64,000 nucleotides of DNA, from assembly GCA_964418125.1 (NCBI GenBank), contig CAYQKY010000010.1, forward strand, positions 34,525 through 98,524, written 5' to 3'. Source of the stretch: JACJXW01 sp964418125 (GTDB taxonomy: Bacteria; Bacteroidota; Bacteroidia; Chitinophagales; Saprospiraceae). This document shows, piece by piece, positions 1-8,453 of the stretch. The notes beneath the pieces were generated by a model that saw nothing but the letters and a program-made list of their open reading frames with translations, was not told where the DNA came from and searched no databases. Each line of letters begins with the position of its first letter. The first letter of the stretch is position 1. The position numbers and the translations under genes are program-made.

Positions 1-130
1 GAGGAAAGATGACTAGTGTGACTAGAACGAAATAACCGGGCAGTTTCGGCAGCCCATATAGCTGAGTTTCCAGGGCTTTTAACTGCCCCGTTAATTCGTG
101 CGGCTTTCACTGGTTTACACTTTCACACTT

Positions 131-826
131 TTACACCTTCAACCGAAACCGCACATACTTGATCTTCTTCCCTTCCTCCAGATGCATCTTTTCATAATAC
201 GTCTTCAGCTGCAGCTCGGGCATGGGCAGTGGTTTGGTATAGATGTCATCATCCTGGTAGAGGATCTCGGCTCCGGGATATTCCGCCAGAACCTCCAGAG
301 TGAACTCGTAGAGCTGCGGCTCGTCGGTCTTGAGGTGGATGAGGCCGCCGGGTTGGAGCACCTTTTTGTATTCGTTCAGAAAACGGGGAGCGGTCAGGCG
401 CCGGTTGGCCTTGCTTTTGCGGAGAAAAGGGTCGGGGAATGTGATCCATATCTCGCTGGCCTCGCCCGGCGCCAGGAAGGTGGCGATCTGTTCTATGCGG
501 ATGCGGAGGAAAGCGGCGTTGTTCAGGTTTTCTTCGAGGGCGATGCGGGCCCCTTTCCAGATGCGGGCGCCTTTCACATCCACACCGATGAAGTTGCGGT
601 GGGGGTTCTGCCGGGCCAGCCCCAGAGTGTATTCCCCCCGGCCGCAGGCCAGCTCCAGCGTGATGGGTTTGTCATTGCCAAAATGTTTGGCGCCCCACTC
701 CCCCTTCAGGCTTACCGGCTCGCCGTTGAGGCCGTAGAGATGCGGCTCCAACGGGTTGAAGTTCTCGTAGACGTTGGGGAAAGTTAGAAGTTCGGCAAAT
801 TTCTGCAGTTTGTTTCTCTTGCTCAT
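131..826 (-). CDS. trmB: tRNA (guanine-N7-)-methyltransferase TrmB
   Basis: This SAM-dependent enzyme methylates N7 of G46 in tRNA in the cytoplasm. The 231-residue protein has the Rossmann SAM-binding stretch LELACGRGEYTLGLA, the acidic strand end NFIGVDVKGARIW, and the family motif TFPDPFLRKSKANRR, followed by an APRFL segment. Its length is normal for TrmB. I chose the ATG at 826 (MSKRNK); an in-frame TTG lies four codons upstream at 838 but falls inside the likely promoter. The gene stands alone, with its neighbour on the same strand about 215 bp upstream. The assignment is firm. Confidence 0.93.
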   Translation of the reverse strand: MSKRNKLQKFAELLTFPNVYENFNPLEPHLYGLNGEPVSLKGEWGAKHFGNDKPITLELACGRGEYTLGLARQNPHRNFIGVDVKGARIWKGARIALEENLNNAAFLRIRIEQIATFLAPGEASEIWITFPDPFLRKSKANRRLTAPRFLNEYKKVLQPGGLIHLKTDEPQLYEFTLEVLAEYPGAEILYQDDDIYTKPLPMPELQLKTYYEKMHLEEGKKIKYVRFRLKV

Positions 827-835
827 AATGGGGGG

Positions 836-843
836 CAAATATA
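836..843 (-). promoter_or_regulatory. Bacteroidota -7 promoter element upstream of trmB
   Basis: The minus strand reads TATATTTG, a match to the Bacteroidota consensus TAnnTTTG, about 9 bases before the trmB ATG. No clear -33 TTG is visible, so the leader would be very short and the call is tentative. Confidence 0.4.
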
Positions 844-907
844 AGGGTTTTGTGTTTGAATTTTGGGAAAGCTTGTTGTAAGGCGCCTTGCTATCGGGGA
901 AAGGGTA

Positions 908-1013
908 TTGGTTATTGCCGGCTGGCAGGCGTGGGGCTGGCTATTGTTTATTAACGCTACCATGGCACGGTGGAGCCCGATAACCAGCCCCGCCAGATCC
1001 CCGAAATAACCAA
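908..1013. repeat. Imperfect long inverted repeat (106 bp)
   Basis: The ends are the perfect pair TTGGTTATT and AATAACCAA. Inside, CTGGCaggcgtGGGGCTGG pairs imperfectly with CCAGCCCCGCCAG. The element sits between the hydrolase gene end and the trmB start, so it could act as a terminator, but no T-run follows. It belongs to the class of intergenic long hairpins seen repeatedly in this window. Confidence 0.55.
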
Positions 1014-1040
1014 TCAACTAATAACCGGCCCCCGCCCCGC

Positions 1041-1856
1041 TTATTCAAACCGCCCAAGCACCCGTTCCAGCTCATAATGGTACTTGGGGAAAGTGTCCAG
1101 GTTGCGGTGCCCGGCGCCGTCGATGGTGATGAAGGCCTCCGGGCTGTTAAGAAAAGGGCGAAGGCGCTGAGAAAGCCGGTATTCTACGATCCGGTCGCGG
1201 GTGCCGGCAAAGATAAAGGCGGGGCAGTTGGCCTCCGGCAGGTAGCGGTCATTGGGAAACTGAAGGCGGAAGAGGGCGTCCGGGACAGGCAGGCGGGAAA
1301 TGGCGCGGATGACGTTGGGCATGTTGTCAAAGGGCGTCTCCAGGATGACCAACCGCGGGCGGCGGCACATGGCCAGCCGGGAGGCTACCGCTGAGCCCAG
1401 AGAACGCCCGTAGACGACGATGTCCTCTTCCGGGTAACGCTTCAGCAGCCATTGGTAGGCCGCTTCGCCGTCGGCATATAATCCTTGCTCCGATGGCCGG
1501 CCGCTACTCTTGCCGTAACCCCGGTAGTCGATGGCAAAAAAGTCGTACCCCAGGCGGGTGAAAGCGCCCTGATGCTGTGCCCAGCGTTGCAGGTTGCCCT
1601 GGTTGCCATGGAGATAGAGGATGGCCCCTTTGCTTTTCTGTTCGAGGGGCGCCCTGAATAGCAGGGCATTCAGCAGCGCGCCATCCTCCGTTTCCACCCA
1701 GATTTCCCGCCACCCTTTGGCATTGAAAAAGAAGCGGTAAGCCTGCGGCAGGCGAAAGGGTTGAAAAACCAGGCGTTCCTGCAGCAAAAACACCAGTAGC
1801 AGCAATAACCCGTAAAGTAAAGCCCCGCCTGTAAGGAAATAGATGATGTTGGCCAT
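1041..1856 (-). CDS. Membrane-anchored alpha/beta hydrolase
   Basis: This is a serine hydrolase of the alpha/beta fold, similar to the ABHD13/17 and FrsA-like groups; the substrate is unknown. The 271-residue protein starts with one hydrophobic segment (about residues 5-25), suggesting an inner-membrane anchor. It then shows the oxyanion strand LYLHGNQGNL (80-89) and the nucleophile elbow GRSLGS with Ser152. Asp221 in GTRDRIV and His250 in GAGHRN complete the triad. The ATG at 1856 gives the hydrophobic N-terminus, so the start is credible. A thioesterase or peptidase role is possible. Confidence 0.82.
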   Translation of the reverse strand: MANIIYFLTGGALLYGLLLLLVFLLQERLVFQPFRLPQAYRFFFNAKGWREIWVETEDGALLNALLFRAPLEQKSKGAILYLHGNQGNLQRWAQHQGAFTRLGYDFFAIDYRGYGKSSGRPSEQGLYADGEAAYQWLLKRYPEEDIVVYGRSLGSAVASRLAMCRRPRLVILETPFDNMPNVIRAISRLPVPDALFRLQFPNDRYLPEANCPAFIFAGTRDRIVEYRLSQRLRPFLNSPEAFITIDGAGHRNLDTFPKYHYELERVLGRFE

Positions 1857-2085
1857 TGGTTCAGTTCGATCGCTCTGGAGAGTTTATTTTCGGTGTTCAG
1901 GATTCAGGGTTTTGGATTGCCAATTTAGCAAGCTGCCGGCATTGCCACTGCCTGGAGGGTAAAATAATTGTGCCGGTAATTCGTAATAAGACAAACGTCC
2001 ACTCGAACATAATTGGAGAATTAGTTATTTTTATTGTACACGAGATGTGAGATGCGCCCCCTTCAAGTTGAAAATCAAAAGAGCT

Positions 2086-3510
2086 ATGAAATTCTTCCAT
2101 ATACTGTTCCTCCTCCAGGCCCCTCTTTTTCTCTTTGCTCAGAAAATAACGGTTTCGGAGCCGATTGTACTCCGCAGTGATATTGCCTATGAACTCATCG
2201 GAGACCTCGGGGGCAACACCCTCGTTTTCCGGGACAAGGGGACGTCGTTTGAAGTGGTGGCTTTCAATCAGCAGCTGAAGGAATCCTGGTCAAAAGATAT
2301 TGAACTTGATAACCGCCAGCCCAAGATCATTGGCCTGGTGGCAGGCAAGGCCCATTTCACCATCGTTTATCAGTTTCGGGAAAAATCCCATACCATCATC
2401 AAGGCCCACAAATACGGCCCGGGCGCCAACCTGCTCGATTCGGTGAGCCTTGCCGACCTCGGGTACATGTTCTACAACCCCGGCTTTGAGTTCGTCCGCT
2501 CGGATGACCGCAGTAAAGGCCTGGTTTATTTCCTCGAAAAACAGGAGCTGGTCAAGGCCTATTCCATCGACCTGGAAAACCTCCACCTCAAATGGCAGGC
2601 CGTATTTCAGCCGGATGATTTTAGCTATTTCCAGAATTTCCGGGAGATCATGGTCGATAACTACGGCAATATGACCCTCATCATGGAGAAAAACAACTTT
2701 CGCTCCAAACGCGAAGGCCACCATTTTGAGATCAACACTTACTATGGCGCCTCCGCCAAGCTGGTGAAATATACCGTCCCGATGCCCGATAAGCTGACCT
2801 ACGACGCCTATTTCACCTACGACCACCTCAACGACAGGCTGATCGCCGCCGGCCTGTATTCGGATAAGAACCTGGGGCGTGCCGACGGCTACTTTTTCCT
2901 CACCATCCCGCCGCAGAACCACGAACAGTACCAACTCACTCTGCAGGAGTTCGACGAAGAATTTATAAGTACCTTGGTGGGTAAGGATGGCGACAAAGCC
3001 AAAGGCCTGGCAGAGGCGAGCATTCAGGAGGCTGTCCTGCGCCTCGACGGCGGCATCCTGCTCATCGGCGAACGCAACCGCACCTACGAACGGCGGGCTG
3101 CCGGCGTAAACCGCACTTTCTACGACGTCAGCGGCCGCTTCGCCGTGGATTACTACTACGACGAGGTGTTCGTCATTTCCATCCACCCCAACGGCGAAAC
3201 CCACTGGAAGACGGTGCTCCATAAAAAACAATATTCCCAGGACGATGATGGAATGTACTCCTCTTATTTCCTTTTCAAGACCCCCAGCAACCTGCGCTTC
3301 CTCTTCAACGACGAGATCAAATACGAAAATACGGTCAGCGAGTACGTCCTCAAGGGCAATGGCGTGGCCGAACGCAACAGCCTCCTGAGCACCGAGAACC
3401 TCAAGCTGCGCCTCCGCTTCCGCGACGCCGTGCAGGTCAACGCCGGCGAGCTGATCATCCCGAGCGAGCGGCGGAACAGGCTGAAATTGGTGCGGTTGGA
3501 GTATTATTAG
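2086..3510 (+). CDS. Secreted protein of unknown function
   Basis: I do not recognise this 474-residue protein. It begins with a signal peptide (MKFFHILFLLQAPLFLFAQ, cleavage after about residue 18) and continues as a soluble, strand-rich protein with many aromatic and acidic residues. Blocks such as GNTLVFRDKGTSFEVVAF and DGGILLIGERNRTYERR suggest propeller-like repeats. It has no C-terminal T9SS sorting domain and no lipobox Cys, so it is probably periplasmic. The ATG at 2086 is chosen over an upstream in-frame GTG at 2047 because it places the signal peptide at the N-terminus. The gene appears monocistronic. Confidence 0.75.
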   Translation: MKFFHILFLLQAPLFLFAQKITVSEPIVLRSDIAYELIGDLGGNTLVFRDKGTSFEVVAFNQQLKESWSKDIELDNRQPKIIGLVAGKAHFTIVYQFREKSHTIIKAHKYGPGANLLDSVSLADLGYMFYNPGFEFVRSDDRSKGLVYFLEKQELVKAYSIDLENLHLKWQAVFQPDDFSYFQNFREIMVDNYGNMTLIMEKNNFRSKREGHHFEINTYYGASAKLVKYTVPMPDKLTYDAYFTYDHLNDRLIAAGLYSDKNLGRADGYFFLTIPPQNHEQYQLTLQEFDEEFISTLVGKDGDKAKGLAEASIQEAVLRLDGGILLIGERNRTYERRAAGVNRTFYDVSGRFAVDYYYDEVFVISIHPNGETHWKTVLHKKQYSQDDDGMYSSYFLFKTPSNLRFLFNDEIKYENTVSEYVLKGNGVAERNSLLSTENLKLRLRFRDAVQVNAGELIIPSERRNRLKLVRLEYY

Positions 3511-3919
3511 GGGGTAAACGTGCTGGCGTGTAATACTACTTTGTTACTTTAAAAAGCCGCGCCTGCCTGCTCGCCAGGCAAGACGACTGTCGGCCTGGCA
3601 GGCAGGTAGCGGCGATAGCCCCTAGCCCGGAGCGTAAGCTCCATGTTTGGGCCCCAAAGTACAGATAAGCTCCGTAGGAGCGATTAAGAACTCCATTATT
3701 GCGGTTGTGCCGCTCCTACGGAGCTAAATGCCCCCAATTCTTTACCATGGGCTAACGCCCCTGGCGAAGATCTTTCGCCGCTGTGCGGCTAAAATTTAAG
3801 AAAGTAGTAGAAAGTACCCGGACTGAAATAGGGGAATATATGGAAATACGTCTAAATGCCTTGGATACTACCGCCCGCCTTGGGTTTAAAAGAGAAATTT
3901 GCATCTTGTAATAAAAAGC
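3511..3919. other. Gene-free stretch with REP-like palindromes
   Basis: No credible ORF lies here. The first part (about 3560-3605) holds inverted GCCTGCC/GGCAGG words; the second holds the GCTCC palindrome pair listed separately at 3668-3725. Both resemble REP-like intergenic repeats. No clear promoter for the following gene was found. Confidence 0.5.
3668..3725. repeat. REP-like inverted pair AGCTCCGTAGGAGCG
   Basis: A 15-bp sequence at 3668-3682 (AGCTCCGTAGGAGCG) is repeated as a perfect inverted copy at 3711-3725, with a 28-base spacer. Each arm is itself a small hairpin (GCTCC/GGAGC). Nested palindromes of this kind are typical of REP elements mobilised by RAYT/IS200-type transposases, but no transposase is present in the window. 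Confidence 0.65.
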
Positions 3920-4876
3920 ATGCAATTCCTCACCCCCTCCGAGCTGGAATCCCTGCTGCCCTTTTCTGTAATGATCGACGAACTCGAACGTGCCTTTGCC
4001 GGCCGGCACCACACCCCGCTGCGCCACCACCACGATTACATTATACCTGGTGAAGAAGAGCAGGGCGCCCTCCTTCTCATGCCCTCCTGGGATGAAGGGG
4101 CGTTTTTCGGCGTCAAGCTCGTGGCGGTAAGCCCTCACAACCGCCGGCAGGGGCTGCCCACCATACAGGGCATTTATACCCTCTTTGAGACAAAAACCGG
4201 CACGCCTATCCTGCAAATGGACGCCAAAGCCCTGACCAACCTGCGCACGGCGGCCGCTTCCGCCCTGGCCTCCCGCTTCCTCTCCCGTCCGGAGAGCCAA
4301 ACCCTGCTCATGGTGGGGACCGGAGCCCTGGCGCCTTATCTCATCCGGGCTCACGCCAGCGTGCGGCCGATCACGAAAGTACTGATCTGGGGAAGAAGCC
4401 CCGAAAAAGCGGAAACACTGGCCAAGAGACTGGAAAAAACGCCGTTATCTCTTCACCCCGTACGCGATCTCTCAGCGGTTGTTCCCGACGCCGATATCAT
4501 CAGCTGCGCCACATCCAGCCCGGAGCCTCTGATCCTGGGCAGATGGCTGCAGCCCGGCCAGCACCTGGGCCTGGTGGGCTCGTTCAAACCCACCATGCGG
4601 GAGGCCGACGACGAGGCCATTCGCCGCGCCACCGTCTACGTAGATACCATGGAAGGAGCAATCAAAGAAACGGGAGACATTGCAGAACCCATTCGAAACG
4701 GAACGCTCCTCCCGGAAGACATCCCCGGGGATCTTTTTCGCCTGTGCCGGCAAGAGGCCCCCGGCCGCCGACACCCGAATGAGATCACACTGTTCAAATC
4801 CGTAGGCCATGCCCTGGAGGACCTGGCCGCCGCCAGGCTGGCCTGGCAGATATGGAATGATGGAATGATGGAATGA
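3920..4876 (+). CDS. Ornithine cyclodeaminase / mu-crystallin family protein
   Basis: Family members are NAD(P)-dependent imine reductases or deaminases such as ornithine cyclodeaminase and alanine dehydrogenase. The 318-residue protein has the expected N-terminal substrate domain with KLVAVSPHNRRQGLPTIQG, a central LTNLRTAAASALAS block, and a Rossmann fold with LLMVGTGALAPYLI. The substrate cannot be told from sequence. I chose the ATG at 3920 (MQFLTPSE) over an upstream in-frame TTG. The last residues (WNDGMME) and the stop codon are encoded by an 8-bp tandem repeat. Confidence 0.85.
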   Translation: MQFLTPSELESLLPFSVMIDELERAFAGRHHTPLRHHHDYIIPGEEEQGALLLMPSWDEGAFFGVKLVAVSPHNRRQGLPTIQGIYTLFETKTGTPILQMDAKALTNLRTAAASALASRFLSRPESQTLLMVGTGALAPYLIRAHASVRPITKVLIWGRSPEKAETLAKRLEKTPLSLHPVRDLSAVVPDADIISCATSSPEPLILGRWLQPGQHLGLVGSFKPTMREADDEAIRRATVYVDTMEGAIKETGDIAEPIRNGTLLPEDIPGDLFRLCRQEAPGRRHPNEITLFKSVGHALEDLAAARLAWQIWNDGMME

Positions 4877-4908
4877 TGGAATGATGGAATGATGGAATGA
4901 TGGAATGA
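4853..4908. repeat. Tandem repeat, 7 units of TGGAATGA
   Basis: Seven perfect 8-bp units run from inside the end of the cyclodeaminase-like gene into the space before a convergent gene. Because the unit length is not a multiple of three, the reading frame meets a TGA in the third unit, so the gene terminates inside the array. A looser opposite-sense set of CGTTCCTT/CATTCC words follows at about 4925-4950. Confidence 0.95.
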
Positions 4909-4940
4909 ATATGGCGGCGCCTAATCGTTCCTTCGTTCCT

Positions 4941-5741
4941 TCATTCCTTTCCACTACAATAAAGGCGCCCAGCCAGAGAGGGGTCAATTACAAAGGGATT
5001 CGGCCGGTTGCTCTGATAGCGGGCGATGCGCCGGCTGCGCCGGTATTCCTTCTCATCGACGGGATCCTGTTGGTGCCAGCGGCAGAGGGTTGCCCGCTGC
5101 TTGATGAAAAACATGGGGTCGGCAGCCATGGCTTCCTCCCGGTACATGGTGAAAAAGTAGAACATGGCGCGGGCGGCATCACCCTTGAAATCCTCCCGGG
5201 GCTCGAACAGGCCTGCCTTCACTTCGCTGTAGGTATCGATCACTGCATCGGGGGGGATGGAGGTTTGCGTATCGGATTGGCCGAACCACCGTTCCGCTTG
5301 ACGATCGTCCACTTCCCCCAGGAGATAGTTGCTGCGGCTCTGATTAACCTCTACCCGGGTGGGAAAGAGGTGGTGCATGTCGCTGCCTGCATTGCCGTCG
5401 CGGGCGCCCTTGCTGCGGGGCCACAGGTGTTCGCAGTTGATGCCGTCGGGGCTGCCGTCCTGGTAGAGGTACTGGGAGGGGTCCTGCTCGGGGGCGAGGT
5501 ACAGGCTGTAACCGGTATAGGCGCAGTAAACGCTATCGCGGTGGTTGTCGACCTCGCTGTACAGAATGTCCTTGGCCTGAGCATAGCTCAGTACATTCCT
5601 GGGTTTATAGTTGTTGCGAAGAGCGCCGGCAAGCCGTTCCCCCCGAAGCATGGGGAATAGGGTTTCATGAGGTTGCGCATGAGCGAAACCCGCAAGTAGT
5701 ATCAAACCAAATGCGGGTAAAATAGTCCTGAAGCAGAGCAT
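4941..5741 (-). CDS. Secreted endonuclease I (EndA/NucM family)
   Basis: This is a secreted non-specific nuclease of the His-Me finger type, likely degrading extracellular or periplasmic DNA for nutrient use. The 266-residue protein has a signal peptide ending near AHAQP. It shows the family motif NCEHLWPRS (Cys103, Glu104, His105) and then DMHHLFPTRVEVNQSRSN (121-138), which carries the metal-binding Asn residues. The extra Cys residues are typical of disulfide-bonded members. There is no obvious T9SS sorting domain. The gene is convergent with the cyclodeaminase-like gene. Confidence 0.92.
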   Translation of the reverse strand: MLCFRTILPAFGLILLAGFAHAQPHETLFPMLRGERLAGALRNNYKPRNVLSYAQAKDILYSEVDNHRDSVYCAYTGYSLYLAPEQDPSQYLYQDGSPDGINCEHLWPRSKGARDGNAGSDMHHLFPTRVEVNQSRSNYLLGEVDDRQAERWFGQSDTQTSIPPDAVIDTYSEVKAGLFEPREDFKGDAARAMFYFFTMYREEAMAADPMFFIKQRATLCRWHQQDPVDEKEYRRSRRIARYQSNRPNPFVIDPSLAGRLYCSGKE

Positions 5742-5865
5742 CGTTTTGTGATTTTGAGGCTTTTCCGGCTGGGACGATGGTAGGATTACAGAAAATCAGA
5801 AGAAAGGTTTAAATATAATTAATTTTTTATTTTCAATATTTTCAAGATAAAATGAAAATCAAGCG

Positions 5866-5873
5866 TAGTTTTG
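5866..5873 (+). promoter_or_regulatory. Bacteroidota -7 promoter element (TAGTTTTG)
   Basis: TAGTTTTG matches TAnnTTTG and lies 24 bases before the ATG at 5898, in an AT-rich stretch. A -33 TTTG is not evident. Confidence 0.5.
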
Positions 5874-5897
5874 CACTGTACCATTATCATAACAAAG

Positions 5898-6482
5898 ATG
5901 GCCTTCAGCCGTAAAATACCTGGCCCTGCCTTTCTGAGCCAGTACAAGGAAGCAAAGCAAAAAATGCCATTCTCCTATGAACCGGAGCACATCGGCGCCA
6001 CCACCCGCCCCGGATCGCCCCCCGGCTACGACCATGACCTCAACGAGGTGAAGCTGGGCCGGGGAACAGCCTGTTTTGAGGCGGCCCGTGCAGCTATGGC
6101 GGACTGGGCCATGTTCCCATCCGGATGGACGCGCATCTTTCCCCGGCCGGCGCCCATAGAAGAAGGCGAGGTTGTCCTCGTCCTTTTCCGCCTCTTCGGC
6201 CTGTGGTGGATCAATTCCTGCCGCATAGTTTATACTTTTGAGGAAAACCACCGTTTCGGATTTGCCTACGGAACCCTTCCCGGCCATGTGGAGAAAGGCG
6301 AGGAGTGTTTCCGGGTGGAAATGGAGGAGGACGGCACGGTATGGTACCGCATCCGGGCCTTTTCCCGCCCGGCGGTTTGGTTGACGAAGATTGGCTATCC
6401 CTTTGCCCGCCGTTATCAGCGGCGCTTTGTGCGGGATTCTTTCGCCGCCATGCAGGAATTTGTACAAAACCAGGGATTATGA
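5898..6482 (+). CDS. DUF1990 family protein
   Basis: The 194-residue protein fits the DUF1990 family (plant and bacterial proteins of unknown role, also found with the membrane protein YndJ). Supporting features are the N-terminal PFSYEPEHIGATT, the middle LGRGTACFEAARAAM, and the pair INSCRIVYTFEE and GFAYGTLPGHVEKGEE, where a conserved His/Glu pair sits in a lipocalin-like core. The ATG at 5898 is supported by the promoter upstream. Its stop overlaps the start of the next gene (ATGA), so the two are probably translated as a unit. Confidence 0.8.
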   Translation: MAFSRKIPGPAFLSQYKEAKQKMPFSYEPEHIGATTRPGSPPGYDHDLNEVKLGRGTACFEAARAAMADWAMFPSGWTRIFPRPAPIEEGEVVLVLFRLFGLWWINSCRIVYTFEENHRFGFAYGTLPGHVEKGEECFRVEMEEDGTVWYRIRAFSRPAVWLTKIGYPFARRYQRRFVRDSFAAMQEFVQNQGL

Positions 6483-7408
6483 GTGCAACAGAAAGCAAAG
6501 GCTTACAAATGACGATCACTTTCGGCATCCTGGCGCTGGGTGGTGTCATTGGTTGGTTATGGCCGGTTTCCCTAAAGTCTTTGGACTGGGTGCGGATCAT
6601 CCTGATCTCCGTACCTTTGTTGTGGGCGCCTCTGGCCGTGGCGGCTACCGGGGTACTGGTTCCCATCCCTTCACGGCAGCTACGTTTTTTCTTTCCGGCG
6701 GCCATTCTGTTCGCTTTTGCATTCCTGCTGCCGCCGACGCGGGCGGCGGCCTTTTGCACGCTGTCCTGGCTGCTGCTGTCCCTCTGGTTGGCCTATCGGG
6801 CGGCTATGAAATTATTGGCCTCAGAGCCATTTCGCCTTCCCTTACTTTGCGCCGCTGCCGCCTACTTCTACCTGATTGTGGGCGCCGCCTGGGTTGTTGC
6901 CGACAGGCTGGGCGTTCAGCCCTTCGGCTTTGACCCGGTGACCGGTTTGCTGACGGCCGTGCATTTTCACTACGCCGGTTTTCTGTTCCTGCTGGCCGCA
7001 GGGCTGGCATTGCGGAGCTGGAATTCCCCCCTTGCCCCGGTAGTGGGCTGGCTGGCTGTATTGGGGCCCCTGCTGGTGGCTACCGGCATTCTCATCACGC
7101 ATTATGACGGTCCGCAAGTGATAGAGCTTCTGGCTGCCACTGTTATGGCGCTGGGCGGGGCGGGTGTGGCCGTTCGGCACGTTCAGCTGGGCATTAGTCC
7201 TTCAAAAGGAATAGGAGGAAAGTTGTATTGGCTGCTGGGCGGAATGTTGCTACTGGCAGGCATGGCGCTGGCGTTGTTGTACGGCTGGCGATCGGTTTAT
7301 CCTATACCCTTGCTCACCATTCCCTGGATGTACGCGGTGCACGGGAGTGTGAATGCGGCGGCGGCGGCATTGCTGGTGGTGGGGTGGTTGGGAAACAGGG
7401 CGGGGTAG
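6479..7408 (+). CDS. YndJ-like multi-pass membrane protein
   Basis: The 309-residue protein is almost entirely hydrophobic, with about nine or ten predicted membrane segments. A HFHYAGF motif lies in the middle (PVTGLLTAVHFHYAGFLF) and VHGSVNA near the C-terminus. This matches the YndJ membrane family of Bacillus, where a similar membrane part is associated with a DUF1990 domain (my recollection of the family). Function is unknown. The ATG at 6479 overlaps the upstream stop by four bases. Confidence 0.68.
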   Translation: MSATESKGLQMTITFGILALGGVIGWLWPVSLKSLDWVRIILISVPLLWAPLAVAATGVLVPIPSRQLRFFFPAAILFAFAFLLPPTRAAAFCTLSWLLLSLWLAYRAAMKLLASEPFRLPLLCAAAAYFYLIVGAAWVVADRLGVQPFGFDPVTGLLTAVHFHYAGFLFLLAAGLALRSWNSPLAPVVGWLAVLGPLLVATGILITHYDGPQVIELLAATVMALGGAGVAVRHVQLGISPSKGIGGKLYWLLGGMLLLAGMALALLYGWRSVYPIPLLTIPWMYAVHGSVNAAAAALLVVGWLGNRAG

Positions 7409-7445
7409 TTGCCGGTTATCGGCGAGAACACCAACAACCGGCAAC
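7408..7445. terminator. Inverted repeat between convergent genes
   Basis: GTTGCCGGTT (7408-7417) and AACCGGCAAC (7436-7445) form a perfect 10-bp stem in the 44-bp gap between two convergent genes. No strong T-run follows on either strand, so termination in both directions is inferred from position. Confidence 0.5.
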
Positions 7446-7452
7446 CGGAAAC

Positions 7453-8301
7453 TTATTCAACTCTCACGAAGTACTCCTCCAACTCAAAAGGCCCGTCCGT
7501 AAACTCCAGGATGCCCTTCTGGCTGAAGTTGTCCCCGGTGTACTCATACTCATAGGGGATCATCTTATCGATGAGCTCGATGCTCCGGGTTGTGGCCTTG
7601 ACCGTTTCCACGTATTTGCCGTCCTTCATCTCGTAGGTGCCGAAGACCATGCCGTCCATCTTGCCGTTATTCTTATTGTACACAACTACATAAAAGTGGG
7701 TAGGGGTAATGAGCTTGTGCACCATTAAACTATCGGCGGGAGGAACCGCCTCTTCCTGGTCGCCGTATAGCGATCTGGTCATTTTCCAGAGCCCTACCGG
7801 CGCTTTTTCGGCAACCTCCGCCTCAATGGTGGGCCCCACTCTGACGTAATCTTCGGCCAGGTCGAAATCCGGCTCGCCCTCTATATTTGACTCCATGACG
7901 CCCCGCTGTTTGAAGGTCTCGCCATTATCGCCCGTCATATAGTCGAACGTATAGGAAACGCCCACGTTAGGCGAATCCCAGGTAGCATAGGCAATGGTTT
8001 CGGTAAAGGTGCTGTCGTTGATGGTATAGGCGCCGCCGCCGGCCTGCACTACAGTGTCCGCCACATCGTCATACCCCACGAAATAGAAATGATCATCAGT
8101 GTAGAACTTATATTGGACGACTGCCGGTTCTACCTGTTCGGTGGCGTCAGCGGGTTTCCAGAGGGTCATCTTCCAGGCGCCCTTCAGAGGGTTGACAAAA
8201 GCTTCCTCCTGCTCTTCGGTGGTGTCGGCAGGGGCATTCTGTTTGCAGGTGAAGAATGAGACAGACAGGAGAATGGCAAGCAACAATGTTGGCTTTCTCA
8301 T
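7453..8301 (-). CDS. Lipoprotein with two tandem homologous domains
   Basis: I do not recognise a named family. The 282-residue protein has a lipoprotein signal (MRKPTLLLAILLSVSFFTC, Cys18). Two copies of about 115 residues follow. Both copies share a G-x-WKMT start, a KxxTxxHFYxVxY strand, a GxYxxxD...ET segment, a FxQxGxxE turn and an ExxVRV end. The repeat resembles lipocalin-like or DUF4488-type domains, which is a guess. It is probably anchored in the envelope. The ATG at 8301 is chosen so that the signal is N-terminal. Confidence 0.75.
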   Translation of the reverse strand: MRKPTLLLAILLSVSFFTCKQNAPADTTEEQEEAFVNPLKGAWKMTLWKPADATEQVEPAVVQYKFYTDDHFYFVGYDDVADTVVQAGGGAYTINDSTFTETIAYATWDSPNVGVSYTFDYMTGDNGETFKQRGVMESNIEGEPDFDLAEDYVRVGPTIEAEVAEKAPVGLWKMTRSLYGDQEEAVPPADSLMVHKLITPTHFYVVVYNKNNGKMDGMVFGTYEMKDGKYVETVKATTRSIELIDKMIPYEYEYTGDNFSQKGILEFTDGPFELEEYFVRVE

Positions 8302-8453
8302 AACGAATGGGTTTAAGGTGAAAAATGGGTTTTCCGGGCCCAACTGAGCGGACTACCAGGAGGCAGCCGTCTCAGTTGCGTCCGGAATGCATGATAAAAA
8401 TAGGAAATCGCTTTTGAAAACGATATATCATTACGGATAAATCTACCCTGAGG

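Noticed and set aside
1..130. Partial gene at the left edge
   Set aside because: No frame of useful length crosses the edge; the stretch holds GTGTAAAAGTG-type words on the minus strand next to the trmB stop.
823..1017. Minus-strand ORF of 64 codons upstream of trmB
   Set aside because: It overlaps the trmB start and the 908-1013 palindrome and has no coding features.
4853..4908. Possible CRISPR array
   Set aside because: Units are 8 bp with no spacers. The other word arrays are likewise spacerless.
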